A DNA stretch of 64,000 bases from Aquibium pacificus. GTDB lineage: Bacteria; Pseudomonadota; Alphaproteobacteria; Rhizobiales; Rhizobiaceae. The notes beneath the pieces are model-generated. The model made no database searches, was not told the origin of the DNA, and saw only the letters and a list, made by a program, of their open reading frames with translations. The DNA lies in assembly GCF_040839445.1 (NCBI RefSeq), contig NZ_JBDPGJ010000001.1:806001-870000 (forward strand). The letters run 5' to 3'. This document shows positions 9,761 through 19,600 of the stretch, one piece after another (the first letter of the stretch is position 1; each line of letters begins with the position of its first letter). Both the position numbers and the translations under genes were made by a program.

Positions 9761-11164
9761 CTACGACGCCCTCTGCAGCCGCGGGAAGAGGAACGGCTTG
9801 TCGGAGCGGTAGTCATAGTCTGGGTTCTCCCAGGCGATCATCTTGCCGGGGTTGAGCAGGCCCTTCGGGTCGGCCTCGCGCTTGAAGGCGAGCTGCACCT
9901 CGTCGGTCTGCTTCATGCCGCCTTCCTCCAGCGTGTAGCGGTGCGGATTGAAGATGGGACAGCCGTTCTCCTCGTGCAGCCGGATGATCTCGTCCAGCCG
10001 CTCCCTGGTCGAATAGCGGATCATCGGCAGGCCGAAGCAGGTGATGTCGCCGTCGAAGCGCACGAACTCCAGGTGCCCGATCATCTCGTCGGGGACCATG
10101 GCGTGGATTTTCTCCACCAGTTCGAGCTGTTTCGGGAAAGGGTAGAGCACCTGGAGATAGGTGATCGCCGAATCGACCCGCAGCGCCCTGAGCGTCGTAT
10201 GGTTCCAGGAGAGTTCCGCTGCCGGCGGCAGGCCCTTCGTCTCCTCCGCGCTGGCAATAGCCGCATTGAAGACGATCTCGCCGCCTGTGCGCGCCGTGAA
10301 GGCGAGGAAGGCATCGAGCGCCTGCGGCGCCACCATGACGAGGCAGATGCTCTGGCCCTCGCGCAGGAACTTCTGGTGGCGCTTGAAATAGTCGAAAGGC
10401 GCGGGGGCCGCTATGGGCGAGACGAGCTTGGTGAGAATGCCGTCCTGGCGGGCGAGGGCGTTGCCGTAGCGCGCGGCGTCCATGAAGCTCTCGAAGCCGA
10501 CGATTACGTCGACCCACTCGTAGGCGGCGGTCAGCGGCATCTCGACCTCCGTGATGATGCCGTTGGTACCGTAGGCATGGGTGACCTTGTGCAGTTCCTC
10601 GCCGGTGAGTTCGAGCACGCGCGGCTCTTCCTCCATGGTCACGACGCGCAGCCGCAAGATGTTGCCGAGATCGCGCAGGCCGCCCCAGCGGATCGAGCCG
10701 ATGCCGCCCGAGCCGCCGGCCACGAAGCCGCCGATGGAGGCGGTCTGGTAGGTCGAGGGCGACAGGCGAAGCTCCTGGCCGGAATGGGCGCGCGTGGCGC
10801 GGTCGATCTGGGCCAGCACCGCGCCCGGCTCGCAGACCACGCGGCCCGGTGCGATCTCCTTGACGGCACTCATCTCGGCGAGGTTCAGCAACACCCCGCC
10901 CGAGAGCGGCATGGCCTGGCCGTAGTTGCCTGTGCCGGTGCCGCGCGGCGTGACCGGGATGCCGAGCCGGCAGCAGGCGGAAAGCACCCGGATCACCTCG
11001 GCCTCGTCCTTCGGCGAGACCACGATGTCGGCGGTGACGTGATCGAGTTGCTCTTTCAAGACGGGCGAATACCAGAAGAAATCGCGACTCTTCTGCTTCA
11101 CGACTGCCGGATTCTCCTCGATCCGGATGCCCTCGATTTCGGTCTTGAGTGCTTCGATATCCAT
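9761..11164 (-). CDS. FAD-binding oxidoreductase (GlcD/vanillyl-alcohol-oxidase family)
   Basis: A 467-aa FAD/FMN-containing dehydrogenase. The PCMH-type FAD domain is seen at about residues 40-230, with VTPRGTGTGNYGQAMPLSGG binding the pyrophosphate and GGFVAGGSGGIGSIRWGGL following; the C-terminal substrate domain ends near NPGKMIAW, the typical final motif of this family. The gene starts 6 bp after the cytosine deaminase-like gene on the same strand, so they are almost certainly co-transcribed and probably act on the same compound imported by the neighbouring NMT1-type transporter. Family members oxidise hydroxy acids, aldehydes or amines; the actual substrate cannot be read from the sequence. 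Confidence 0.85.
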   Translation of the reverse strand: MDIEALKTEIEGIRIEENPAVVKQKSRDFFWYSPVLKEQLDHVTADIVVSPKDEAEVIRVLSACCRLGIPVTPRGTGTGNYGQAMPLSGGVLLNLAEMSAVKEIAPGRVVCEPGAVLAQIDRATRAHSGQELRLSPSTYQTASIGGFVAGGSGGIGSIRWGGLRDLGNILRLRVVTMEEEPRVLELTGEELHKVTHAYGTNGIITEVEMPLTAAYEWVDVIVGFESFMDAARYGNALARQDGILTKLVSPIAAPAPFDYFKRHQKFLREGQSICLVMVAPQALDAFLAFTARTGGEIVFNAAIASAEETKGLPPAAELSWNHTTLRALRVDSAITYLQVLYPFPKQLELVEKIHAMVPDEMIGHLEFVRFDGDITCFGLPMIRYSTRERLDEIIRLHEENGCPIFNPHRYTLEEGGMKQTDEVQLAFKREADPKGLLNPGKMIAWENPDYDYRSDKPFLFPRLQRAS

Positions 11165-11170
11165 CAGTCC

Positions 11171-12478
11171 CTAACCCACGACGGTGTCGAGTTCGGCATA
11201 GTCCGGCACGGCGGCCTCGATCGCGCGGCCATCTCGCACGACGATGCGGCCACTTTCGGGCCGCGACAGCAGTTCGGTCCAGCTCCGCCCCCGGAAGACG
11301 ATGAGATCGGCCGCCCCGCCCACGGCGAGCCTTCCCGCGTCCTGCAACCGCATGATGTCAGCGGGCGTGGCCGCCACCGTTCTGGGCCAGTCGGCAACCG
11401 GATGGTCGAAATGCAGGGTGCGGGTCGCCATGCGGTAGACCTCCAGCACGTCGAGGTCGCCATAGGCGTAGAACGGATCGCGCGTGTTGTCCGAGGCGAC
11501 CGCCACGGGGATGCCGCGCGCCTTCATCTCGTGCAGCAGCGTCACCCCGCGCCAGCGCGGCGTCGAGCCGTTGGAGCGCCGGTCCTGGAGATACATGTTG
11601 CACATGGGCAGCGACACGACGGCCACGCCCGCCCGCGCGACCTTGTCCAGCGTGTCGAGCACGTCCGCATCCGGCTGGCGCGCCAGCGAGCAGCAATGGC
11701 CGACGAGGATTTTTCCTTCGAAGCGATGTTCCAGCGCTTTTTCGGCGATCTTCTTCAAGGAGATGGCCGAGACGTCGTCGGTTTCGTCGGCATGGAAGTC
11801 GAGGTCGAGCCCGCGTTCGATGGCGGTCTCGAACACCCGATCGAGCAGGGGTTCGAGGTCGGGCACCATGTAGGTGACGGCGCCGAGCACGCCCCGCGCG
11901 GCGGCGACGCGGTCCGCGAGTCCGGCGAACCAGTCCGCCTCGCGCACCCCGTCGATGCCGAGCAGGCAGACGGCCTGGAGGTCGATGCGCCCGGCCCAGC
12001 GCTCGCGCATCGTCTCGAACACCGGCCAGGAGATCGTCTCCTGCGGAGAAATTGAATCAAGATGGGTGCGTATCGACTTGGTTCCGTGGGCGAATGCGCA
12101 TTTCAGCGCGAACTCCATGCGCGCATCGACGTCCGCCGCCGACCAGTTCGCCGCCCTGTCGGCGCCGACCGCCTCCAGCGCGCCCATGAAGGAGCCGTCG
12201 GGGTTGGGGCGGCGCGGCCAGATATGACCCTTGTCCAGATGGGTGTGGCAGTCGACGAAGCAGGGAAACACGATGCGGCCGGCGAGATCGACCGCGCGCG
12301 GCGGCACCGGCTTGTCGCGCCGCGGCGCGATGCCGGTGATCTTTCCGTCCGCGATGGCGATGTCGACCAGCGCGAAGCCGTCCTCGTCGGTCGAGCCGAG
12401 GTCGGCGGTGGCCAACGAGGAATGCATGCGGGCGTTGGCCAGCACGTACCAGCCGGAGGAGGGGAGGTCGAGCGTCAC
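11171..12478 (-). CDS. Cytosine deaminase-like amidohydrolase
   Basis: A 435-aa metal-dependent amidohydrolase of the CodA/cytosine deaminase group. Visible ligands: HTHLDKG (residues about 78-84), RTHLD, FHADETDD (about 229), the GHCCSL His (about 261) and SDNTRDPFYAYG (about 331), all in the order of CodA. The protein probably deaminates a cytosine- or aminopyrimidine-like ring in the cytoplasm. The GTG start at 12478 has GAGAGG about 10 bases upstream. It sits between an FAD oxidoreductase and an NMT1/ThiY-type importer, suggesting catabolism or salvage of an imported pyrimidine. The exact substrate (cytosine, isocytosine, hydroxymethylpyrimidine-like or creatinine-like ring) is not determinable. 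Confidence 0.85.
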   Translation of the reverse strand: MTLDLPSSGWYVLANARMHSSLATADLGSTDEDGFALVDIAIADGKITGIAPRRDKPVPPRAVDLAGRIVFPCFVDCHTHLDKGHIWPRRPNPDGSFMGALEAVGADRAANWSAADVDARMEFALKCAFAHGTKSIRTHLDSISPQETISWPVFETMRERWAGRIDLQAVCLLGIDGVREADWFAGLADRVAAARGVLGAVTYMVPDLEPLLDRVFETAIERGLDLDFHADETDDVSAISLKKIAEKALEHRFEGKILVGHCCSLARQPDADVLDTLDKVARAGVAVVSLPMCNMYLQDRRSNGSTPRWRGVTLLHEMKARGIPVAVASDNTRDPFYAYGDLDVLEVYRMATRTLHFDHPVADWPRTVAATPADIMRLQDAGRLAVGGAADLIVFRGRSWTELLSRPESGRIVVRDGRAIEAAVPDYAELDTVVG

Positions 12479-12504
12479 GGGAAAATACCTCTCTCGCGGA
12501 AAGG

Positions 12505-12690
12505 AAGCACCCCCTCACCGTCTCGCTTCGCGAGCCACCTCTCCCCCTGCCCGGGGGAGAGGAAACGCGGCGTTGTCTGTCGTGCCCAAACTGTGAGCGC
12601 CGAAACGATTATCACAGGCCAAGGGAGCGCGCCTTTCCTCTCCCCCGGGCAGGGGGAGAGGTGGCCCGAAGGGCCGGTGAGGGGGTGCTT
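12505..12690. repeat. Head-to-head pair of family A palindromic elements
   Basis: Copy A3 (12505-12565) reads AAGCACCCCCTCACCG, then CTCGCTTCGCGAG, then CTCTCCCCCTGCCCGGGGGA. Copy A4 (12633-12690) is its reverse complement with the inner hairpin changed to GGCCCGAAGGGCC. This hairpin arm differs between copies but stays self-complementary. The pair fills the gap between the ABC permease stop and the deaminase start, so it may modulate read-through within this gene string. Confidence 0.78.
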
Positions 12691-12710
12691 GGACGGTTCT
12701 TCCAGCATCA

Positions 12711-13568
12711 TCACCGCTCCTGCTTCAACGCGCTCTCGTGCCAGCGGCGCAGGATCAGGTGGGAGATCCAGGAGAGCACGAGGAAGATGACGATGCCGGT
12801 GGCCGAAATCAGGATCAAGGCTGCGAAAAGTCGCGGCGCGTTGAGCCGGTAGCCGGCCTCGATGATGCGCGAGGCCAGCCCGGAGGACTGGCCCGCGGAA
12901 CCGGCGACGAACTCGGCCACCACCGCGCCTATCAACGCCAGGCCGCCGGCGATCTTCAGGCCGCCGAGGAAATAGGGCATGGCGGAGGGGAGCCTGAGCA
13001 GCCACAGTTCCTGCCAGCGGCTGGCGCCGTTCAGCCGGAAGAGGTCGCGCAGATTGCGGTCGGCGGAGTTGAGCCCGAGCGTGGTGTTGGACAGGATCGG
13101 GAAGAAGGCGACGATCCAGGCGCAGAGCAGGAGCTTGGCGGTCTGGTTGTCGACGTAGATGTTGATCAGCGGGAAGATCGCCACGATCGGCGTCACCTGC
13201 AGCACCACCGCGAAGGGGAAGAAGGACATTTCCACCCATTTCGACTGGGTGAAGAGCACGGCGAGCCCGACGCCGCCGAAGACCGCCAGCGCCAGGCCGA
13301 GGAAGGTGATGCGCAGCGTGACGAGCAGCGAGGAGAACAGCAGAGCGCGGTCGTCGACCAGCGACTGGAGCACAAGTCCCGGCCGCGGCAGGATGTAGTG
13401 CGGGATCTCGTTCCAGACGCAGATGCGGTCCCAGGCGAGGATCGCGGCGAGCATGATGGCCAGCGGCAGGACCCACCTGCCGATGCGCTCGAAACGCTCT
13501 GTGCGGGCGCGGCGCGCCTCTTCGGCATCCAGCATCGTGGCCGGACGGCTCTCCTCAACGGCCGCCAT
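12711..13568 (-). CDS. ABC transporter permease (NMT1/SsuC/ThiX type)
   Basis: A 285-aa inner-membrane permease with about six helices and the BPD_transp_1 coupling signature near LNGASRWQELWLLRLPSAMP (about residues 165-190), resembling EAA loops of SsuC/TauC/ThiX permeases. The start at 13568 overlaps the end of the ATPase gene by 14 bases, indicating translational coupling. It forms an importer with the ATPase and binding protein immediately upstream. A longer open frame reaching 13832 is only a shadow of the ATPase gene. Confidence 0.88.
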   Translation of the reverse strand: MAAVEESRPATMLDAEEARRARTERFERIGRWVLPLAIMLAAILAWDRICVWNEIPHYILPRPGLVLQSLVDDRALLFSSLLVTLRITFLGLALAVFGGVGLAVLFTQSKWVEMSFFPFAVVLQVTPIVAIFPLINIYVDNQTAKLLLCAWIVAFFPILSNTTLGLNSADRNLRDLFRLNGASRWQELWLLRLPSAMPYFLGGLKIAGGLALIGAVVAEFVAGSAGQSSGLASRIIEAGYRLNAPRLFAALILISATGIVIFLVLSWISHLILRRWHESALKQER

Positions 13569-14376
13569 GTGCGGCTCCGGATTCGTGGGTGGCGTTGATC
13601 GCGGACAGAAGCGCCTCGGAGGCTTCCCGGCATAGGGCTGCGTATTCCGGCGAGGTGCGGAAGCGCTCGTCGCGGGGGTAGGGCGCGCCGACCTCCAGTT
13701 CGTCGTGCACCCGGCCGGGCCTGGCTGCCATGACGACGATGCGGTTCGACAGGAACACGCTCTCGAAGACGCTGTGGGTGACGAAGACGACGGTGAAGCG
13801 CTGGTCGCGCCACAGGTCCAGGAGGTCGTCATTGAGCTTGAAGCGGGTGATCTCGTCGAGGGCGGCGAAGGGCTCGTCCATGAGCAGCACGCGCGGCTTC
13901 GTCACCAGGCCGCGGGCGATCGAGACGCGCATCTTCATGCCGCCGGAGAGTTCGCGCGGCACTGCGTCCTCGAAGCCCGAAAGATGCACGCGCTCGAGAA
14001 GCCCCCGGATTGCCGGCTCGGCCTCGCGGCGCGAGACGCCGCGCAGCCTCAGCGGCAGCCAGACATTGTCGAAGACGCTCGCCCAAGGCATCAGCGTCGG
14101 CTCCTGGAAGACGAAGCCGACATCCTTTTGCCCGATACCCTCGCCCTGCCATTCGATCCTGCCGGTTGTGGGCGAGGACAGGCCGGCGACGATCCGCAGC
14201 GCGGTCGACTTGCCGCAGCCCGAGGGGCCGAGCAGGCTGACGAAATCGCCCTCGCGGATTGAGAGGTCGACGCCCCGCAGGGCGGTGACGCCGTTCGAGA
14301 AGGACTTGCCGACGCCGCGCAGACGCAACAGCGGGACGTCGGGCGCCGCTGCCGGGAGCGGACGGCTTCTTTCCAT
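13555..14376 (-). CDS. ABC transporter ATP-binding protein (NitT/TauT/Thi type)
   Basis: A 273-aa ATPase energising the neighbouring importer. Walker A GPSGCGKST is near residue 55, the signature LSGGM near 143, Walker B VLLMDEPFAALDE near 166, and the switch His in VFVTHSVFESVFL. This wording is typical of the nitrate/taurine/NMT1 subfamily. The ATG at 14376 has AGGTGA about 10 bases upstream and is preferred over the GTG at 14397. Co-transcribed with the binding protein (65 bases upstream) and overlapping the permease. Confidence 0.9.
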   Translation of the reverse strand: MERSRPLPAAAPDVPLLRLRGVGKSFSNGVTALRGVDLSIREGDFVSLLGPSGCGKSTALRIVAGLSSPTTGRIEWQGEGIGQKDVGFVFQEPTLMPWASVFDNVWLPLRLRGVSRREAEPAIRGLLERVHLSGFEDAVPRELSGGMKMRVSIARGLVTKPRVLLMDEPFAALDEITRFKLNDDLLDLWRDQRFTVVFVTHSVFESVFLSNRIVVMAARPGRVHDELEVGAPYPRDERFRTSPEYAALCREASEALLSAINATHESGAAHGGR

Positions 14377-14440
14377 GCCGGTGATCACCTGAGGCACGGC
14401 CGGTCCTTCGGGTCGTCGATGAGCAGGCTGGCCGAAGCGC

Positions 14441-15445
14441 CTACTTCTTCAGGTCCATCCCGACGCCCTTGTTGACGAAGTCGAGCGTGTAGGACTTCTT
14501 GATGTCCAGCCCGTCGGCGACGACCTTGGCGTTGACCATCTTGGCGTAGAAATCGGCGATCTTCTCGTCGGTCATTGCGCCGATGCCCTTTTCCTCCGCC
14601 TCGCCGGAAACGACGATGCCGAACTTCTTCATCTGGTCGATGGAGAAGGCGATCTGCTCGTCCGTCATGTCCGGATTGTCTTTCTTGATCAGATCGTTGG
14701 CGGCTGCGTTGTCGTTGTAGAGGTAGTTGTACCAGCCCTTGGCCGAACCATCGACGAAGCACTGCACGACCGCCGGGCGCTCGTCGATCGTCTTTTGCAT
14801 GGTCTCGATCGTGGTGGCGTAGGTGGTGAAGCCGTAGTCGGCGAGCAGGAACTGGTTCGGCTCGAAGCCGCCCTCCTTCTCTACCGCATAGGGCTCCGAC
14901 GTCACATAGCCCTGCTGCACCGATTTCGGGTTGGCGATGAAGGGGGCGGGGTTGAAGGTGTAGGGAATGCGTTTGGACGCGTCGAAGCCGAGATCGGCGA
15001 CCATCCACTGGAAGTAGCTCTGGAAACCCTCGTCGGAGAGGATGTATTGCTCGGCGTCTTTCAGGCTCTCCCAGGTGTCGAGCCCCTGGCCGGGGTGGCT
15101 CATCAGCACCTGCGGCTCCTTCTGGAAGGTCGCTGCGACGACCCTGAGCGGAATGTCCTGTTCGACGGCCGAGAAGGCCTGGAGCATGTTGCCGCCCATG
15201 TAGAAGTCGATCTTGCCGGCCAGCAGCAGCGGCCTACCGGAGACCTGCGGCCCGCCCTGCATGATCTCGACGTCCAGCCCGCATTCGGCATAGGTGCCGT
15301 CGGCGACGGCCTGGTAGTAGCCGCCATGCTCGGCCTGGGCCAGCCAGTTGGTGCCGAAGACGACTTTTTCAGCGGCGCCTGCCGCCATCGGAGAGAGCGC
15401 CAGGACGGCGATGGCGGCGACGGCGGAGCGGAATCTTCTATGCAT
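14441..15445 (-). CDS. ABC transporter substrate-binding protein (NMT1/THI5-like)
   Basis: A 334-aa periplasmic binding protein. A signal peptide ends near MAAGAAEKVVFG; the mature start FGTNWLAQAEHGGYYQAVA is the typical NMT1/THI5-like (ThiY/SsuA) opening, followed by GLDVEIMQGGPQVSGR. ThiY proteins of this family bind aminopyrimidine degradation products of thiamine, and others bind taurine or riboflavin. With a deaminase and an oxidoreductase downstream, a nitrogenous ring compound is a reasonable guess. Its counterpart at 62181 has the same domain but belongs to the uracil pathway cluster. Confidence 0.88.
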   Translation of the reverse strand: MHRRFRSAVAAIAVLALSPMAAGAAEKVVFGTNWLAQAEHGGYYQAVADGTYAECGLDVEIMQGGPQVSGRPLLLAGKIDFYMGGNMLQAFSAVEQDIPLRVVAATFQKEPQVLMSHPGQGLDTWESLKDAEQYILSDEGFQSYFQWMVADLGFDASKRIPYTFNPAPFIANPKSVQQGYVTSEPYAVEKEGGFEPNQFLLADYGFTTYATTIETMQKTIDERPAVVQCFVDGSAKGWYNYLYNDNAAANDLIKKDNPDMTDEQIAFSIDQMKKFGIVVSGEAEEKGIGAMTDEKIADFYAKMVNAKVVADGLDIKKSYTLDFVNKGVGMDLKK

Positions 15446-15737
15446 GACACGACCCCTTTTTGCTTCGATCCCGCCATCGCGTGGCGGGTGACGGAAACCG
15501 GATTTTCATGACGCAAGACGCATGCCAGAGCCGAGACCGGCGCGGGCGCCCGCCGCGCGGACCGGCGACCGGGCGTCCATCTGGGCCGCTGCCGATCGCA
15601 CATGCAGCGTGCCCATTTTTTCACCGCGAGTCCATCGGGCATCGGTTTCGTGCACCGGCCTGCTTGATGCGCGGCTTCATACGGGGATAGTGACAGCGGG
15701 ACGCCGCTCCGCGCGGTGTCGGACAAGGAACGGATCG
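15446..15737. other. Divergent intergenic region (importer / creatininase)
   Basis: About 290 bases separate the divergently transcribed binding-protein and creatininase-family genes. Both promoters must lie here. No operator-like palindrome or riboswitch-like fold was recognised; in particular no TPP-riboswitch consensus was seen, which argues mildly against thiamine control of the importer. Confidence 0.4.
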
Positions 15738-16535
15738 ATGACGGCACGAATGGTCTGGTGGGGGAGTTACCGGACGACGGACTACGCGGCGATCGATCCG
15801 GAGACGACCATCGCCGTGCTGCCGGTCGCGGCGATCGAGCAGCACGGCCCGCATCTGCCGGTCTCGACCGACACCACGATCATGCAGGGGATGCTTGAGA
15901 CCGTCTTCCCGCTCCTACCGGAGGATCTGGATGCCCGCTTCCTGCCGGTGCAGGCGGTGGGCAAGTCGAACGAACACTTGCATGCGCCGGGCACGCTGAC
16001 CCTGCCGGCGCCGCTCCTGATTGAGGCCTGGACGGAACTCGGGCTGTCGGTGGCCCGCGCCGGCGTGCGCAAGATCGTCTTCGTCAATTCGCATGGCGGC
16101 AACGAGGAGATCATGGGCATCGTCGCACGCGAACTCAGGGTCCGGGCGAGGATGCTGGCGGTGAAGACGAGTTGGCAGCGCTTCGGCCGACCCGCCGGCA
16201 TGTACACCGATGAAGAGGAGCGGCTGGGCATCCACGGCGGAGACGTCGAGACGTCGCTCATGCTGCACTTCCGGCCGGACCTGGTCGACATGGCAAACGC
16301 ACGGGATTTCGCCTCCGCCACGACGCGGGCCGACGAAACCTTCGCGCTCCTGAAACCGCAGGGCACCCACGCCTTCGCCTGGATCGCCAGCGACATCAAC
16401 CCGGCCGGCGTGGCCGGCAACGCGTCGATCGCGACCGCCGAGAAGGGTAGGGCGACGGCCGAATTCCAGGCCGCCGGCTTCGTGCGGCTGTTGCACGACG
16501 TGCGCGCGGCGCGGCTCGACGACTGGATCACCTGA
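15738..16535 (+). CDS. Creatininase family hydrolase
   Basis: A 265-aa member of the creatinine amidohydrolase fold. Metal-binding motifs are clear: PVAAIEQHGPHLPVSTDT (about 28-45), FVNSHGGNEE (about 115) and GIHGGDVETS (about 165). The family includes creatininase, formamidopyrimidine-type amide hydrolases and MftE peptidases. The ATG at 15738 is preceded by AAGGAA. It is transcribed divergently from an NMT1-type importer and a deaminase, so cyclic amide hydrolysis of the same imported ring is plausible but unproven. It stands alone: the next gene starts 119 bases away and belongs to another system. Confidence 0.85.
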   Translation: MTARMVWWGSYRTTDYAAIDPETTIAVLPVAAIEQHGPHLPVSTDTTIMQGMLETVFPLLPEDLDARFLPVQAVGKSNEHLHAPGTLTLPAPLLIEAWTELGLSVARAGVRKIVFVNSHGGNEEIMGIVARELRVRARMLAVKTSWQRFGRPAGMYTDEEERLGIHGGDVETSLMLHFRPDLVDMANARDFASATTRADETFALLKPQGTHAFAWIASDINPAGVAGNASIATAEKGRATAEFQAAGFVRLLHDVRAARLDDWIT

Positions 16536-16654
16536 GCGCGTCCCGTCGCCCCCGCCGCCCGCGGTCAGGCGGCCGGCCTCCTTCCGCGCTGCAACAAAGC
16601 GGTGGTATCTGGCGCGGATATTTGTGACACTCCGCCCGCAACGCGAAACCAAGC

Positions 16655-19600
16655 ATGTCCATCAAAGCAGCCGTCCACCATCTGACGCACTACCGCTACG
16701 ACCGCCCGGTCACGCTCGGCCCGCAGGTGATACGCCTGCGACCGGCGCCGCACTCCAAGACCAGGGTGATCAGCCATTCGCTGAAGGTCGAGCCGTCGAA
16801 TCACTTCGTCAACATCCAGCAGGATCCCTACGGCAACTATCTCGCCCGCTTCGTCTTCCCGGAGCCGGTGCGCGAACTGCGCATCGAGGTCGACCTCGTG
16901 GCGGACATGACGGTCTACAATCCGTTCGACTTCTTCGTGGAGCCGGAGGCGGAGACCTGGCCGTTTTCCTATCCGGAGGACCTTCGCGACGATCTGTCGA
17001 TCTACCTGAAGCCGGAGCCGGCGACGCCGCTACTCCAGGCGTTCCTCGACAGCATCGACCGGTCCGGCAAGAACACGGTCGACTTCGTCGTCGACCTCAA
17101 CGCGCGCATCCAGCGCGAGACCGGCTACGTCATCCGCATGGAGCCGGGCGTACAGACGCCCGAGGAGACGCTGGCGAGCGCCAAGGGCTCGTGCCGGGAT
17201 TCCTCATGGCTGCTGGTGAACGTTCTGCGGCACCTGGGCATCGCGGCGCGCTTCGTGTCGGGCTACCTGATACAGCTCAAGCCTGATCTCGCCGCGCTCG
17301 ACGGGCCGGCCGGCACCAACCACGACTTCACCGACCTGCACGCCTGGTGCGAGGTGTACCTGCCGGGGGCAGGCTGGATCGGCCTCGATCCGACCTCGGG
17401 CCTGCTGACCGGCGAGAGCCACATTCCGCTCGCTGCGACGCCGCACTACCGCAACGCCGCCCCGATCTCGGGCCTAGCCAGCTACGCCGAGGTGAATTTC
17501 GAATTCGACATGTCGGTGAGCCGGGTGGCCGAACACCCGCGCATCTCCAAACCCTTTTCCGACGATGCCTGGGACGCGCTCGACGCGCTGGGTGAAAAGG
17601 TCGACGCCGCCCTTGCCGGCAACGACGTGCGCCTCACCATGGGCGGCGAGCCGACATTCGTGTCGATCGACGATTTCGAAGCCGGCGAATGGAACGCCGA
17701 CGCCGTCGGTCCGACCAAGCGGGCGCTGGCCGACGGGCTGATCCGGCGCCTGCGCGAGCGTTTCGCGCCGGGCGGCTTCCTGCACTACGGGCAGGGCAAG
17801 TGGTATCCCGGCGAGACCCTGCCGCGCTGGACCTTCTCGCTCTACTGGCGCAAGGACGGCAAGCCGATCTGGACCGATCCCTCGCTGGTGGCCGAGGAGA
17901 AGGCGCAGACGGGCGCCAGCGCCGAGACGGCGGAGGCGCTGCTTGCGGGCATCGCCGAAAACCTCGGATTGCCAAAGGAAAACGTCGCACCCGCCTACGA
18001 GGACCCGGCCGAGTGGGTGCTGAAGGAAGGCAACCTGCCCGAAAACGTCGACCCGTCCAACTCGAAGCTGGATGACGCCGAGGCGCGCAACCGCATCGCC
18101 CGCGTGTTCGAGCGCGGCCTGACGAAACCCTCCGGCTTCGTACTGCCGGTGCAGCGCTGGCAGGCCGCCGCCTCCGGACATCGCTGGCGCAGCGAACGGT
18201 GGAAGACGCGGCGAGGCAAGCTGTTCCTGGTGCCGGGCGATTCGCCCGTGGGCTACCGGCTGCCGCTCGGCGCGCTGCCTTACGTGCCGCCGACGAGCTA
18301 TCCGTTCATCGTCGAGGTGGACCCTTCGGTGGAACGCGGGCCGCTGCCCGATGGGGCCGAACTCCTGGCCCGCAACCAGATGGCGCCGGCCGACGGCCGG
18401 GCCCAGCCGGAAGCCTCCTTCACCGCCTCGGGCGAGACACAGGACCGCGTCGAGCAGCATCTGACCGACATCGAAGGCGCGGTGCGCACCGCGCTTGCCG
18501 TCGAACCACGCGACGGGCGGCTGTGCGTCTTCATGCCTCCGGTCGAGGCGCTGGAGGACTATCTGGAACTGGTGGCGGCCGCCGAGGACGCGGCGCGCCC
18601 GCTCGGCCTGCCGGTGCACATCGAAGGCTACCCGCCGCCGCACGACCCCCGGCTGAACGTGATCCGCGTCGCCCCGGACCCGGGCGTGATCGAGGTCAAC
18701 GTGCATCCGGCGGCGAACTGGCGCGAATGCGTCGAGATCACCACGGCCGTCTACGAGGAGGCCCGTCAGAGCCGCCTGGGCGCCGACAAGTTCATGATCG
18801 ACGGCAAGCACACCGGCACTGGTGGCGGCAACCACGTCGTCGTCGGCGGCGCCACGCCCGGCGACAGCCCCTTCCTGCGGCGGCCCGACCTGCTGAAGAG
18901 CTTGGTCCTGTTCTGGCAGCGCCATCCCGCGCTGTCCTATCTCTTCTCCGGACTGTTCATCGGTCCGACCAGCCAGGCCCCGCGAGTCGACGAGGCGCGG
19001 CACGATTCGCTCTACGAACTGGAGATCGCGCTCTCGCAGGTGCCGGCACCGGGCAAGGGGGCCGCTCCGCTGCCGTGGCTGGTCGACCGTCTGTTCCGCA
19101 ACCTTCTCGTGGACGTGACCGGCAACACCCACCGCTCCGAGATCTGCATCGACAAGCTGTTCTCGCCCGACGGTCCGACCGGCCGGCTCGGCCTGATCGA
19201 GTTCCGCGGCTTCGAGATGCCGCCGAGCCCGCGCATGAGTCTGGCCCAGCAGCTTCTGGTGCGGGCGCTCATCGTGCGCTTCTGGCAGGACCCGCTCGAC
19301 GGCAAGTTCGTGCGCTGGGGCACCACGCTGCACGACCGGTTCATGCTGCCGTGGTTCGTCTGGCAGGATTTCCTCGACGTGCTCGCCGACCTCGGCCGCC
19401 ACGGGTTCGATTTTTCGCCGCAATGGTTCGAGGCGCAGCTCGAGTTCCGATTCCCCTTCGTGGGACAGGTTTCCTACGAAGGCGTTGATCTCGAACTGCG
19501 TCAGGCGCTGGAGCCGTGGCATGTGATGGGGGAGCAGGGGGCGATCGGAGGCACGGTCCGCTTCGTGGATTCCTCGGTCGAGCGCTTGCAGGTCAGGGCC

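Noticed and set aside
15446..15737. TPP riboswitch in front of the NMT1-type binding protein
   Set aside because: No CTGAGA/ACCTGAT-type conserved core was seen in the leader on either strand.
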